From contig SLCE01000192.1 in NCBI GenBank assembly GCA_007125985.1, positions 1 through 32,686 of the forward strand: DNA of 32,686 bases, in the 5' to 3' direction. The stretch's first letter is position 1. Each line of letters opens with the position of its first letter. A program made the position numbers and the translations under genes. Shown piece after piece: positions 8,396 to 17,556 of this stretch. The notes below the pieces were generated by a model that ran no database searches, was not told where the DNA came from, and saw nothing but the letters and a program-made list of their open reading frames with translations. The stretch comes from Ectothiorhodospiraceae bacterium. Its GTDB lineage: Bacteria; Pseudomonadota; Gammaproteobacteria; Nitrococcales; Aquisalimonadaceae.

Positions 8396-9258
8396 GCCGC
8401 TGGCACCTGGGCACAACCGGCTTCAGTCACGGCGACTGGCAGCGCAGCTTCTATCCGTCCCGGATCCGCGCCGCCGGCCGTCTGGGCTGGTATGCCACCC
8501 AGTTCAATGCGGTGGAACTGGAATCCACCGCGCGGGCCCTGCCCACGGCGGACCAGGTGCGCTACTGGCTGAATGCGGTTCCGGCGGGATTCCGTTTCTC
8601 CGCAGTTGCACCACAGAGCATCACCCGCAGTCCCGGGCGGCTGGACTCCGCACCACGGCTGCGGCAATTGGAACGCCTGGCGGAAAGTCTGGCACCACTG
8701 GGCGGCAAGCTCGGGGCTATCCTCATCCGTCTGGGGCCTGACATCCGCCATCAGCGGTTCGGCGAACTCCAGGGGCTCCTGGCCACCGCTGCCGCCACCG
8801 GCCGCCGGTTTGCACTGGAAATCGCTCATCCCAGCTGGTGGCAGGCCGAGACCGCGGAACTGTTGGCGGAGCACAATGTGGCCTGGGCCTACGTGGATGC
8901 CGCCGATCACAGCATCGCGGGCCTGCCGGGTGACCGGCTCCCCCAGGGGGCGTACCGGCCGCGCCTGCCGCCGCGCACGGCTGACTTCCTCTATGTGCGC
9001 TGGTTGGGCCAACCCCGCCAGTTCGGCGATCTGGGGCGGGAACACCTGAATCCGGATCCTCGGCTCACCTGGTGGTTGCAGCTACTGCACCGGGAGTTGG
9101 AATCACGGCCCGCCCCCGCCGGTGTATTCGGCTTCTTCAGCAATGATTACGCGGGGCATGCGCCGGCAACCTGCAGGCGCTTCCGCCAGTTGCTGCGTGG
9201 CGAGCCGGTTCGGGAAGTGCCGCTGGCCCAGGGTTCGCTGTTCCAGGACACGCCCTGA
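8392..9258 (+). CDS. DUF72 (YecE-like) protein
   Basis: A 288-residue DUF72 protein. The family adopts a TIM-barrel-like fold and has no firmly assigned reaction. Typical features seen are the start WHLGTTGFSHGDWQRSFYP, the segment FNAVELESTARALPTADQVRYW, FALEIAHPSWW, and a late FGFFSNDYAGHAPATCRRF. It overlaps the alpha/beta-hydrolase gene by four bases (ATGA), so a shared pathway is possible but unproven. Length is normal and the ORF intact. Confidence 0.87.
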   Translation: MSRWHLGTTGFSHGDWQRSFYPSRIRAAGRLGWYATQFNAVELESTARALPTADQVRYWLNAVPAGFRFSAVAPQSITRSPGRLDSAPRLRQLERLAESLAPLGGKLGAILIRLGPDIRHQRFGELQGLLATAAATGRRFALEIAHPSWWQAETAELLAEHNVAWAYVDAADHSIAGLPGDRLPQGAYRPRLPPRTADFLYVRWLGQPRQFGDLGREHLNPDPRLTWWLQLLHRELESRPAPAGVFGFFSNDYAGHAPATCRRFRQLLRGEPVREVPLAQGSLFQDTP

Positions 9259-9296
9259 GCGCTTCATCCTGTCAGTTTGCCGCCACCTGATCCATA

Positions 9297-9314
9297 GTTG
9301 GACTGAACACCAAC
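9297..9314. promoter_or_regulatory. Candidate MarR operator GTTGG-N8-CCAAC
   Basis: A perfect five-base inverted repeat with an eight-base spacer ends 16 bases before the marR start. MarR proteins usually repress themselves by binding such palindromes next to their start codon. The arms are short, so chance is possible. Confidence 0.4.
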
Positions 9315-9330
9315 AAACCATCGGGAATTC

Positions 9331-9774
9331 ATGAGCAAGGACACTGCCGACCCTTCCGTCTTCATGCCGCTGCTACGGGAACTGGTCACCGCCTACCAGG
9401 CCTTCGAGGGCTACGCCATCCCGCACATCAAGCAGCAAGGCCTGACGCCGGCGCAGTTCGATGTGATTGCCACCCTGGGCAACACCGAAGGTATGACGTT
9501 CAAGCGACTGGGCCAACGCACGTTGCTCTACAAAACCACCCTCACCAGCGTGGTGGACCGGCTGGAGGACATGGGATACGTGCAGCGCCTGCCCTGCCCC
9601 GACGATCGCCGCAGCACCATTGCCCGCCTGACCGACGCCGGCACAGCCCTTTTCAATCAGGTATTCCCGAAGCACCGGGATCATCTGGCAAAACGCTTCG
9701 GCCGGCTCAGCGAGGAGGATATCGAGAGCGGTATCCGCTTTCTGCGTCGCATGCGCGACGCATTCGGCGATTGA
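9331..9774 (+). CDS. MarR-family transcriptional regulator
   Basis: A 147-residue winged helix-turn-helix regulator of the MarR family. The DNA-binding core runs from about LTPAQFDVIATLGNTEGMTFKRLGQ through the recognition helix YKTTLTSVVDRLEDMGYVQRL to the wing PDDRRSTIARLTDAG. These proteins act as dimers and often respond to phenolic or oxidising ligands. The ligand and targets here are unknown; the only nearby candidates are itself and the upstream hydrolase/DUF72 pair. It ends 16 bases before the convergent rimO stop. A small inverted repeat immediately upstream suggests autoregulation. Confidence 0.9.
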   Translation: MSKDTADPSVFMPLLRELVTAYQAFEGYAIPHIKQQGLTPAQFDVIATLGNTEGMTFKRLGQRTLLYKTTLTSVVDRLEDMGYVQRLPCPDDRRSTIARLTDAGTALFNQVFPKHRDHLAKRFGRLSEEDIESGIRFLRRMRDAFGD

Positions 9775-9790
9775 TCAGGCGGGCTCAGTC

Positions 9791-11131
9791 TCAGTCAGCC
9801 GGGCTGCCATAGAGATCGTGTTCGTCGGAACTCTTGATGACCACGTCCACAAACTCTCCGGGGAGCAGGCCTTCCGCACCGTGCAAGTGCACCAGACCGT
9901 CCACGTCCGGCGCATCCGCGTAGCTACGTGCAATGGCGGCGTCACCGTCCACCGCATCCACCAGCACCTGCACAGTCTGACCCACAAAGCCGGCCAGCTT
10001 CTCTGCACTGATCCGCGCCTGCAAGGCCATCAACCGCTGCTTTCGCTCTTCGGCCACCTCGGGGTCCACGGCATCCGGCAGGGCGTTCGCCCGGGCGCCG
10101 TCCACCGGTGAATAGGTGAAACAGCCCACGCGATCCAGCCGCGCCTGTTCGAGGAAATCCAGCAACTGCTGGAAGTCGTCCTCGGTTTCTCCCGGGAAGC
10201 CGACGATGAAGGTGGAGCGCACCACCAATTCCGGGCAGATTTCACGCCAGCGCTGCAAGCGCTCCAATACCTGCTCTCCACCGGCCGGTCGGCGCATGGC
10301 CTTCAGGATGCGCGGGCTCGCATGCTGCAGCGGCATATCCAGATACGGCAGAATGCGCCCTTCGGCCATGAGAGGGATCAGCGCATCCACATGGGGATAC
10401 GGATAGACATAGTGCAGGCGCACCCATACGCCCAATTCGCCCAGCGCGTCAGCCAGGGCAGCCACCTCCGTGCGCCATTCCTGGCCGTTCCACTGGGCGG
10501 CCTCATATCTCAGGTCCACGCCGTAGGCCGAGGTGTCCTGGGAAACCACGAGCAGTTCCCGCACCCCGTCCCGCACCAGGCGTTGGGCCTCCCCGAGCAC
10601 CGAATCGATGCGCCGGCTACGCAGCCGGCCGCGCAGATCCGGAATAATGCAAAACGTGCATTTATGGTTGCAACCTTCTGATATTTTTAAATAAGCATAA
10701 TGCCGTGGCGTGAGCTTCACGCCACTATCCGGCAGCAGATCAAGAAACGGGCTGCGCGGCGGCGGTGGCAACTGGGCATGCACCGCCTCCATCACCGCCT
10801 CATAATCCTGCGGCCCGGTGATCGCCAGCACATCCGGAAAACGGTCCCGCACCACGGAACCACGGTTACCCAGACAACCGGTGACGACAACCTTGCCGTT
10901 CTCCGTCAACGCCTCATCGATGGCATCCAGGGATTCCTCCTGCGCCGCCTCAATGAACGCACAGGTGTTCACCACGACCAGATCCGCCTCATCGTATCCC
11001 CCGACCACGTCGTAGCCCTCCACCCGCAGCTGCGTAAGGATGCGCTCTGAATCAACCAGGGCCTTGGGGCAACCAAGGCTGACAAAACCAATGCGAGGCA
11101 CGGCAATCTGTTGATCGACAGGGGTGAACAT
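9791..11131 (-). CDS. rimO: Ribosomal protein S12 methylthiotransferase RimO
   Basis: A 446-residue radical SAM methylthiotransferase that adds a methylthio group to an aspartate of ribosomal protein S12. The N-terminal domain has its three cluster cysteines in [19 protein letters not shown] and GCLGN. The radical SAM cluster motif is CNHKCTFC, and the C-terminal TRAM domain includes [15 protein letters not shown]. Start chosen at 11131 ([23 protein letters not shown]); the track ORF adds 20 unrelated residues. It is convergent with marR and divergent from the FAD oxidoreductase 65 bases away. Confidence 0.96.
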   Translation of the reverse strand: MFTPVDQQIAVPRIGFVSLGCPKALVDSERILTQLRVEGYDVVGGYDEADLVVVNTCAFIEAAQEESLDAIDEALTENGKVVVTGCLGNRGSVVRDRFPDVLAITGPQDYEAVMEAVHAQLPPPPRSPFLDLLPDSGVKLTPRHYAYLKISEGCNHKCTFCIIPDLRGRLRSRRIDSVLGEAQRLVRDGVRELLVVSQDTSAYGVDLRYEAAQWNGQEWRTEVAALADALGELGVWVRLHYVYPYPHVDALIPLMAEGRILPYLDMPLQHASPRILKAMRRPAGGEQVLERLQRWREICPELVVRSTFIVGFPGETEDDFQQLLDFLEQARLDRVGCFTYSPVDGARANALPDAVDPEVAEERKQRLMALQARISAEKLAGFVGQTVQVLVDAVDGDAAIARSYADAPDVDGLVHLHGAEGLLPGEFVDVVIKSSDEHDLYGSPAD

Positions 11132-11196
11132 GGCGTTACCTGAATGAATTGACGGATGCGGTATGCTACTGGGCCAGCGCAGGCAGGGCAAACGCG

Positions 11197-12270
11197 ATGA
11201 CCATGAGGTCCACTCCCCCCTTTCTCATTGTTGGCCAAGGACTTGCCGGCAGTTTGCTAGCACACGGGCTGGACCGGCTTGGCGCCGACTTCCGCGTCAT
11301 CGATCCGGGTGGTGCCACGCCCTGCGCCAGTCGGGCGGCGGCCGGACTGCTGAATCCGTACACCGGCCCACGCTACAAGGCACCGCAACCGGCGGAGGTC
11401 TGGTTCCGTGCGGCTGTGAGACATTGGCGATTACTGGAACAGCGGCTGACCACTCCCCTGCTGCATCTGGGCACGCTGTACAGGCTGTTCCGGGATTCCC
11501 AGGAACGGGATCGCGCCATGGCAAGAACTCGGGAGACGGTCCGGCCGCAGATCCGGGTTCAGGCCGCCCCGGCCGCCGCCAGGCTGCGGGCGCCGTTGGG
11601 CTGCGCAGCGGTGGAAGCCGGACAGGTGGACCTGCCTGCCTTTGTCGATGCAACACGCCACTGGCTGCGCCAAAGCGACCGATTGATTGAGGAAGCCTTC
11701 AATCCAGAAGATATGGACGCGGATACCACGGCAAGGCCGCAGTGGCGTGGGCACCCGATACGGGCGCTTGTGCTCTGTGCCGGTCATCGTGCACGGGACT
11801 GGCCCTGGTTCCACCCCCTTCCGTGGCGTATGTCCCACGGGCAGGCGCTGATCCTGGAGCGCACCACGGGACTTGGCCCGCATATGCTGAGCCGTGGCAA
11901 AAATCTTGTTCCGATCGATGAGCAGCGGGCCTGGTTCGGGGCCACCTATGATCGGTATTCGGAACCCACCCGGGACGAAGGAGGTCGCAATCAATTGCTG
12001 GAGGCATTGCGCGACTGCTTCGAGACAGCCCCGGACATCCGGATCCTGGAGCAGGTGGCCGGCGTGCGGGCCGGCAACCGGGAAGGGCTGCTGTTCTGCG
12101 GTGCGCACCCGACCCATCCCCGGCTCTATCTATTCGGCGGCCTCGGATCCCGGGGAACCCTGATAGCACCGCCCGCGGCCACCGCCCTGGCCTCGCATCT
12201 GGTATCCGGCACCCCATTGCCAAGGCGCTGGAGCCTAGCCGGATACTTCGCTGGAGACGGAAAACCATGA
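11197..12270 (+). CDS. FAD-dependent oxidoreductase (DAO fold), possible MnmC(o)-type tRNA enzyme
   Basis: A 357-residue flavoprotein with an N-terminal FAD-binding motif ([20 protein letters not shown], then VIDPGG) and the stretch [19 protein letters not shown]. That stretch is typical of the D-amino-acid-oxidase-fold group that includes the oxidase half of MnmC. The C-terminal FAD segment is [19 protein letters not shown]. It ends in a four-base ATGA overlap with an MnmM/YtqB-type tRNA methyltransferase. Because of this coupling I infer it may cleave the carboxymethyl group of cmnm5U34 in tRNA to give nm5U34, the substrate of MnmM. An unrelated amino-acid or amine oxidase role remains possible. 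ATGs at 11197 and 11203 are alternative starts; an AGGG lies about nine bases before the first. Confidence 0.7.
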   Translation: MTMRSTPPFLIVGQGLAGSLLAHGLDRLGADFRVIDPGGATPCASRAAAGLLNPYTGPRYKAPQPAEVWFRAAVRHWRLLEQRLTTPLLHLGTLYRLFRDSQERDRAMARTRETVRPQIRVQAAPAAARLRAPLGCAAVEAGQVDLPAFVDATRHWLRQSDRLIEEAFNPEDMDADTTARPQWRGHPIRALVLCAGHRARDWPWFHPLPWRMSHGQALILERTTGLGPHMLSRGKNLVPIDEQRAWFGATYDRYSEPTRDEGGRNQLLEALRDCFETAPDIRILEQVAGVRAGNREGLLFCGAHPTHPRLYLFGGLGSRGTLIAPPAATALASHLVSGTPLPRRWSLAGYFAGDGKP

Positions 12271-12836
12271 CACGGCGCCGACACCTGACCGGATTAGCGC
12301 ACACATTGATCGCCGAGATTGCCGGCCCTGGCGACACCGTGCTGGACGCCACCATGGGCAATGGTCACGACACGGCCTTTCTCGCAACGCAGGTCAGCCC
12401 TGGCGGCACCGTTTGGGCACTGGATGTACAATCAGGTGCCCTGGAGGCCACTCAACGGCGCCTAGAAACGGCGACAGAATGTCGGATGGAACTCCGCCTG
12501 CTGGCCCATGAGCGCTTGCAGGAACTGGACACCGGCGCACTGAAGGCCGCGATGTTCAATCTGGGGTATCTGCCCGGCAGCAACCACTTGACCACAACAC
12601 GCCCTATCACCACCTGTGCTGCACTGGATGTGGTCCGTGACCGACTGCTTCCGGGCGGTCGCTGCACGGTACTGGCCTATATCGGCCACCCGGGAGGTAT
12701 GGAAGAAGCGCAAGCGGTGGAGACCTGGTGCCAGCGGCTTGATCCCGCATTGTGGCACTGGACACTGGCAAACCCGCCGGGGACGTCAGCCACCGCACCC
12801 AGGCTGTTCGTGATCAATCGTTACCCAACTGCATGA
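12267..12836 (+). CDS. mnmM: MnmM/YtqB-family SAM-dependent tRNA methyltransferase
   Basis: A 189-residue class I SAM methyltransferase of the former 'rRNA methylase' family that includes B. subtilis YtqB (MnmM), which methylates nm5s2U34 of tRNA to mnm5s2U34. Seen here are the SAM motif VLDATMGNGHDTAFLA (residues about 26-41), the acidic end of the second strand WALDVQ, and the family hallmark FNLGYLPGSNH (about residues 91-101). A late ANPPGTSATAPRLFVI also fits. It overlaps the FAD oxidoreductase by four bases. Its 3' end overlaps a convergent small membrane-protein gene by 23 bases. In gammaproteobacteria this step is normally done by the methylase half of fused MnmC, so an MnmM here is notable. 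Confidence 0.8.
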   Translation: MTRRRHLTGLAHTLIAEIAGPGDTVLDATMGNGHDTAFLATQVSPGGTVWALDVQSGALEATQRRLETATECRMELRLLAHERLQELDTGALKAAMFNLGYLPGSNHLTTTRPITTCAALDVVRDRLLPGGRCTVLAYIGHPGGMEEAQAVETWCQRLDPALWHWTLANPPGTSATAPRLFVINRYPTA

Positions 12837-12963
12837 GCCGGCCCACGAACAGCAGCGTGAGCACCAACATGCCCACGGGATAGGTCAGCCAACCCAGGGC
12901 ATAAGCCGCAACCGTGCCCACCAGCAGGGCGCCGATGATCAATAGAGGAATATCCAGTTTCAT
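12814..12963 (-). CDS. 49-residue membrane protein at the end of the Mrp cluster
   Basis: A 49-residue protein with two predicted membrane helices (IPLLIIGALLVGTVAAYALG and YPVGMLVLTLLFVGRLM) and a short polar tail LGND. The start at 12963 has a strong GGAGGG ribosome-binding site and lies 14 bases after the third D-type antiporter gene, so it belongs to that operon. I do not recognise the family. An accessory or assembly subunit of the antiporter is a reasonable inference. The stop overlaps the convergent mnmM gene. Confidence 0.65.
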   Translation of the reverse strand: MKLDIPLLIIGALLVGTVAAYALGWLTYPVGMLVLTLLFVGRLMQLGND

Positions 12964-12977
12964 GCGCCCTCCGTCGC

Positions 12978-14624
12978 TCAGGCTCCGCCCAGAAAAGTGA
13001 CCAGCGCCGTGAGCGCCAGCACCAGCCCCAACATCAGCAGCACGGCCACACCAAACCGTGGCTCGGCCACCGGCTCCCGCTCCCGGGGCCAAACCGGTGT
13101 TTCAGCCTGGGAGTCCGAGCCAGGTAGGCCACGCCGGACCAATGCACGCAGTCGGGTCGCCGCGCGCTCAAAGGGGCCAATCAGATCACCTTCCGGGATC
13201 AGCGGCCAGGTCCGCAAGCCGCGCATGGCCGCCAGCGCGATAACCACCGCTGCCACCAATGGCCAGCTGGCATCCAGCAGGTTGGCCGGGCGCAGGATAT
13301 AGGCCATCCAATCCGATCCCGCCAGCCACCAGGGCACCCAAAGCGCGGCGAACAGCGCCAAACCCCAGGCGACCAACGCGCTTCGGGCCGGCACCTCCGG
13401 CCGGGATTTCCGCGGCCAGGTCAGAGCCATGAAGCGCAGCATGATCAGGCCGGTTGTAATGGAACTGAGGCTGACCCAGACCACCAGACTATCCGGCACC
13501 GCGTCCTTGTAGACGGCCTTGGCCACGGCACCGGTCGTCAGCGGTGCCCCAATCAGCGCCAGCGCCGGCAACAGACTCAGGACAGCCAGCCCTCGGTGAC
13601 CCGCTTTCAGCACGGGGACGGCGAAAAACAATGCTGCTTTCGCCAGACCATGATGCACGGCAAACAGGGCGATGGCACCGACCAGCACCTCAGCCTCACC
13701 AAAGCCGGCCAGCAGCAACCCGACCAGTAGCGTCAGCAACCCCATCTGGCTGACGCTGGAATAAGCCAGCACCGTCTTCGGCCTTGCCTGCAAACAGCCC
13801 ATCAATGCCGCCAGATAGGCGCCGGCCAACCCCAGACCGACAAGTATCAGCCCGGGCTCAAGCGGGACAGATGCCTCCGATGGCACTAGCCGCAGCCATC
13901 CCAGCAGACCGGCCTTGAGCATGACACCCGAGAGCACTGCGCTGGCCGGCACGGGTGCAGCCGGATGCGCCAACGGCAGCCACACATGCAACGGCACCAC
14001 CCCCATTTTCACGGCAAAGCCGGCCAGAATCAGGGATGCGGTGACCAAGGGATATTCCAGGCCAGCATAGACGGCGGGCAGATCCATCATCAGAGGGTTG
14101 CCGGCCTGCGCGGCGAGTGTGAACAGCCCCGCCAACAACAGCAGTTCCCCACCCACGGCCAATGCCAGGTAGGCACGGCCTGCGCGTCGCGCCTCCGCCG
14201 TTCCCTCGTGTAACACCAGGCCGTAGGCGGCAAAGGTCATCAGGGCGAACCAGCAGTAGAAACCGGCGATGTCCTGCGACACCACCAACCCCAGATTGCC
14301 GGCCAGGGTGAGTAAAAAGGAGACGGCATAGCGTCGGCCGTTGTCACCATCCAGCAATGGCAGCGAACCCAGCGCAGCGGCCAGCCATAGCGTACCCGCA
14401 AGGCCCAGCACCGCGCTGCCCAGCGGATCGAGCCCAAAGGTCATGCCCAGCAGCAGCCAGTCCAACTGCAGCGGTTCCTGCGGGCCGGCGATCGCCGCCA
14501 TGATGGCCAGCAGTGCCGGCGCCACCGATCCCGCCACGAACGCCGATCGCAACCACCCAGGCCGTACCAACGCCAGGGCGGCGAGCAGGGGCAGGAACGG
14601 GATCAGCGGCAACAACCCGTTCAT
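12978..14624 (-). CDS. Mrp/complex-I-like antiporter D-type subunit 3 (membrane Glu replaced by Ala)
   Basis: A 548-residue polytopic membrane protein of the MrpD/NuoL/M/N (proton-conducting transporter) family. The helix-7 region KMGVVPLHVWLPLAHPAAPVP and a later Lys (VMLKAGLLG) are present. In the conserved helix-5 segment the usual Glu is missing: FYCWFALMTFAAYGLV aligns with FFVFYELLTLATWPLV of the neighbouring subunit, giving Ala127 (codon GCC at 14246-14244) for the key Glu. That Glu is needed for proton transfer in MrpD and complex I homologues, so this copy may be structural or use another route. The C-terminal third carries a soluble Arg/Glu-rich loop before a last helix. The gene overlaps the previous one by four bases. 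Confidence 0.88.
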   Translation of the reverse strand: MNGLLPLIPFLPLLAALALVRPGWLRSAFVAGSVAPALLAIMAAIAGPQEPLQLDWLLLGMTFGLDPLGSAVLGLAGTLWLAAALGSLPLLDGDNGRRYAVSFLLTLAGNLGLVVSQDIAGFYCWFALMTFAAYGLVLHEGTAEARRAGRAYLALAVGGELLLLAGLFTLAAQAGNPLMMDLPAVYAGLEYPLVTASLILAGFAVKMGVVPLHVWLPLAHPAAPVPASAVLSGVMLKAGLLGWLRLVPSEASVPLEPGLILVGLGLAGAYLAALMGCLQARPKTVLAYSSVSQMGLLTLLVGLLLAGFGEAEVLVGAIALFAVHHGLAKAALFFAVPVLKAGHRGLAVLSLLPALALIGAPLTTGAVAKAVYKDAVPDSLVVWVSLSSITTGLIMLRFMALTWPRKSRPEVPARSALVAWGLALFAALWVPWWLAGSDWMAYILRPANLLDASWPLVAAVVIALAAMRGLRTWPLIPEGDLIGPFERAATRLRALVRRGLPGSDSQAETPVWPREREPVAEPRFGVAVLLMLGLVLALTALVTFLGGA

Positions 14625-16105
14625 CCGCCGTACTCCTGACCCACAATGAAGGTCACCCAGGACAGCGGGCTGAGGGGCATGCCGGCCAACACCCCGGCAC
14701 CCAGCGCCGCCAGCCCGGTACACAGCGTGGGCACCAGCAGGCCAGGCCGCGCCTCCGCCATCCCGGCCGGCTCATGCTCGGCGGCAGGTCGCCCGAACCA
14801 GGCCCGGTACAGCAAGGGCAGGAAGTAGATGGCGTTCAGGGCGGTGCTGGCCAGCAATACCGGAATAACCCAGTACGCCTCGGCTTGCAGCGCGCCCATA
14901 CCCAAGTACCATTTGCTGATGAACCCTGCCATGGGCGGAGCGCCCATCATGCCGAACGCCCCGAGCGTGAACATGGCCGTGGTCCAGGGCATGCGTCGGC
15001 CTATGCCGTTCAACTCGCTGATCTTGTGGACTCCATGGGTTTCCGCGAAATTGCCGGCACAGAAGAACAGGGTGATCTTCATCAGCCCCTGATGCACCAG
15101 ATGGACCAGGCCGCCAATCGTGGCATAGGGGCTGCCAAGCCCCACCCCGAGCGCGATGTACGACACCTGACTCACCGTGGAATAGGCCAGTCGCCGTTTG
15201 ATGTCGGTTTGCGCGATGGCCTTCAGCGAGCCGTAGATGATGGTGATGCTCGCAACCACCGCCAGCAGCGAACCCAGATGAAGTTCCGCCATGACCTCCA
15301 GGCCATACACGTCATAGACCACCCGCACGATACCGAAGGCGCCCGCCTTCACCACCGCGACGGCATGCAGCAAGGCGCTCACCGGCGCCGGTGCCACCAT
15401 GGCATTGGGCAGCCAGACATGCAGTGGCACCACCGCCGCCTTGACCCCAAGCCCGAGCAACAGCAACAGGAAGATCCCGTACACCAAACCAGGATGCGTT
15501 TTCTCCAATCCATCCAGGCTGCCACCAGCCAGAAAATCCCCGGGCACGCCCAGGGCATTCAGCGCCACGATGCCCAGTAGCAACACCGCACCGCCACCCA
15601 GCGTGTAGCGAAGGTACAGGCGGCCCACGGCCATGGCCTTGGGCCAACCGTTGTGCACAACCAGTGGCCATGTCGCCAGCGTCAGCAGTTCATAGAAGAC
15701 AAAGAACGTGAACAGATTGCCGGCTGTGGCAATCCCCATAGTGGCGGCCACGCAAAGACTGAAGAAGCCGAAAAAACGGGCCCGGTTGGGCCTCTGCTCC
15801 AGGTAACTCACGGCATAGACCGTGGTCACCAGCCAGAGCACGGCGGAAAGCGTGGTGAACAACAGGGTCAGCGCATCCGCATGAAAAACCAGGTCCAGCC
15901 CTGGCAGGATGGTGAAACTCACCAGGAAGAGATCACCACGCAACACACCCAGCAACATGACGCCGACCAGCACAAGCTTGAAGACGGCCGCCGCGAGGTT
16001 CACGGTGATCCGGAGCCGGTGACGCGACTCGCCGGCCGCGAATACCACCAGGGCGGCGACCAGCGAGGTCATTAGCGTCCACAGCGGGAGGGCCTGGTAG
16101 ATCAT
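14621..16105 (-). CDS. mnhD: Mrp-type antiporter D subunit 2
   Basis: A 494-residue polytopic membrane protein of the MrpD/complex-I antiporter family. Both functional marks are present: the helix-5 Glu in FFVFYELLTLATWPLV and the helix-7 Lys in GVKAAVVPLHVWLPNAMVAPAPVSALLHAVAVVKAG. It would form one of the proton or cation channels of the complex. It overlaps the upstream D subunit by four bases and the downstream one by four, so the three D-type genes are translationally coupled. Start ATG at 16105 (MIYQALPLWTLM) follows directly from the overlap. Confidence 0.92.
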   Translation of the reverse strand: MIYQALPLWTLMTSLVAALVVFAAGESRHRLRITVNLAAAVFKLVLVGVMLLGVLRGDLFLVSFTILPGLDLVFHADALTLLFTTLSAVLWLVTTVYAVSYLEQRPNRARFFGFFSLCVAATMGIATAGNLFTFFVFYELLTLATWPLVVHNGWPKAMAVGRLYLRYTLGGGAVLLLGIVALNALGVPGDFLAGGSLDGLEKTHPGLVYGIFLLLLLGLGVKAAVVPLHVWLPNAMVAPAPVSALLHAVAVVKAGAFGIVRVVYDVYGLEVMAELHLGSLLAVVASITIIYGSLKAIAQTDIKRRLAYSTVSQVSYIALGVGLGSPYATIGGLVHLVHQGLMKITLFFCAGNFAETHGVHKISELNGIGRRMPWTTAMFTLGAFGMMGAPPMAGFISKWYLGMGALQAEAYWVIPVLLASTALNAIYFLPLLYRAWFGRPAAEHEPAGMAEARPGLLVPTLCTGLAALGAGVLAGMPLSPLSWVTFIVGQEYGG

Positions 16106-17556
16106 CCAAGCCTCCCCGGCACATCGCCCAGCAGCGTCAGCAGCGGCTCGCCGGCAAACCCCAGACCGATGGCCGTCAAGGCCAGCAGCAACATCGGCCA
16201 GCGCATCATGGCGCCGATGTGGCGGACCTCGGGTAATTTCTCTTCCGCATCCGGATCAGGTACCTGAAACGCCGCGCGCAGCACACGAAACACGTAGCCG
16301 GCGGCCAGCAGGCCACCCGCCAGGATGACCAGAGCCAGCCACCAGGCCCCTGCCTGCAGGCTGCCCTGCAGCAGCAGCCACTTGGCCAGGAATCCGCCGC
16401 TGGGTGGCAAACCCATGATGCTGACGCCGGCCAGGGCAAAACACCCGAAGCTGATGGCCAGCACCGAACCGCTACCCCGCATATCGACAATGCGATCATG
16501 GCCCAGCTGGTAAAGGATGTTTCCCGCCGCCAAGAACAATGCGGCCTTGGCCACCCCATGGGCGACTCCGTGGTAGATCACGCCTTGCCAGGCCAGAAGC
16601 CCGGCCATGGGAAACAACAGCAGCATGTAGCCCAACTGCGCAACCGTGGAATACGCCACCACGAGTTTCAACCGGCGTTGACGCAAGGCCTGCACAGACC
16701 CGTAGAGGATGGCCGCCACCCCAAGCCCTGCCAGCAGCCAGGCCGCGGCCGGCTGCGACAAGGGCTCGAACAGCGGCCCACTCCACAGCCGCAGCAGCAG
16801 ATAGACGGCGGCCTTGACCACCAGCGCAGACAACAGCGCACTCACCGGCGCCGGGGCACCGCCGTGGGCATCCGGCAACCAGAGATGGAAAGGCACAATT
16901 GCGGCCTTGACCAGCAGCCCTGTGACCATCAGGGCTGCTGCCAGGTCCAGTACCCAGCCGGCACCGCTCAGGCGTTCCGCTGCCAGCTGCATGTCCAGCG
17001 TACCGATCAGCCCGTACACCAGGGCGACGCCGGCTAGGTAAAGCATCGAGCCGAACAGGGCCAGGATCAGATAACGCAGTGCCGCATTGACCGCCTGGGC
17101 GCTGCCGGCCAGCAACACCAGCGGGATTGCCGCCAGAGTCACCAGTTCCAGGGTCACATAGGCATTGAACAGGTCTGCCGACAGGAACAGGGCGTTGAGC
17201 GAGCCCCAGAGCAAGGGCCACAGCACCCAGAAATTCCTGGCCGCATTGGCGCGCTCCGCGAAATGCCCCAGTGCATGCATCGAGACCAGACCACCCACCA
17301 CAGCGGTCAGCAAAATCATCAGCGCGCTCAGGCCGTCGGCCATCAGCCGGATCCCCAACGGCGGCGCCCAACCACCGAGGTGGTGCTCCACGGTGCCGAC
17401 AGCCGCCACTTGCTGCACCAGCAGCAAGGAGGGCGTGAGAGACAGCATCACCGTGAGAACGGACCAGGCGTTCCTGGGCCCACAACCGAGCAGGAAGACC
17501 AGGACTCCGCCCAGCATCGGAAGGAAGACCGCCAGCACCGGGAGCATCTCAGTCAT
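16102..17556 (-). CDS. mnhD: Mrp-type antiporter D subunit 1
   Basis: A 484-residue member of the same proton-conducting family. The helix-5 Glu is in FNAYVTLELVTLAAIPLVLL and the helix-7 Lys in LLVKAAIVPFHLWLPDAHGGAPAPVSALLSALVVKAAV, so the ion path looks intact. The track ORF starts 20 codons early; ATG at 17556 (MTEMLPVLAVFLPMLGG) begins at the first membrane helix and overlaps mnhC by eight bases, as expected in Mrp operons. This is the copy directly after MnhC and so occupies the usual place of MrpD. Confidence 0.92.
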   Translation of the reverse strand: MTEMLPVLAVFLPMLGGVLVFLLGCGPRNAWSVLTVMLSLTPSLLLVQQVAAVGTVEHHLGGWAPPLGIRLMADGLSALMILLTAVVGGLVSMHALGHFAERANAARNFWVLWPLLWGSLNALFLSADLFNAYVTLELVTLAAIPLVLLAGSAQAVNAALRYLILALFGSMLYLAGVALVYGLIGTLDMQLAAERLSGAGWVLDLAAALMVTGLLVKAAIVPFHLWLPDAHGGAPAPVSALLSALVVKAAVYLLLRLWSGPLFEPLSQPAAAWLLAGLGVAAILYGSVQALRQRRLKLVVAYSTVAQLGYMLLLFPMAGLLAWQGVIYHGVAHGVAKAALFLAAGNILYQLGHDRIVDMRGSGSVLAISFGCFALAGVSIMGLPPSGGFLAKWLLLQGSLQAGAWWLALVILAGGLLAAGYVFRVLRAAFQVPDPDAEEKLPEVRHIGAMMRWPMLLLALTAIGLGFAGEPLLTLLGDVPGRLG

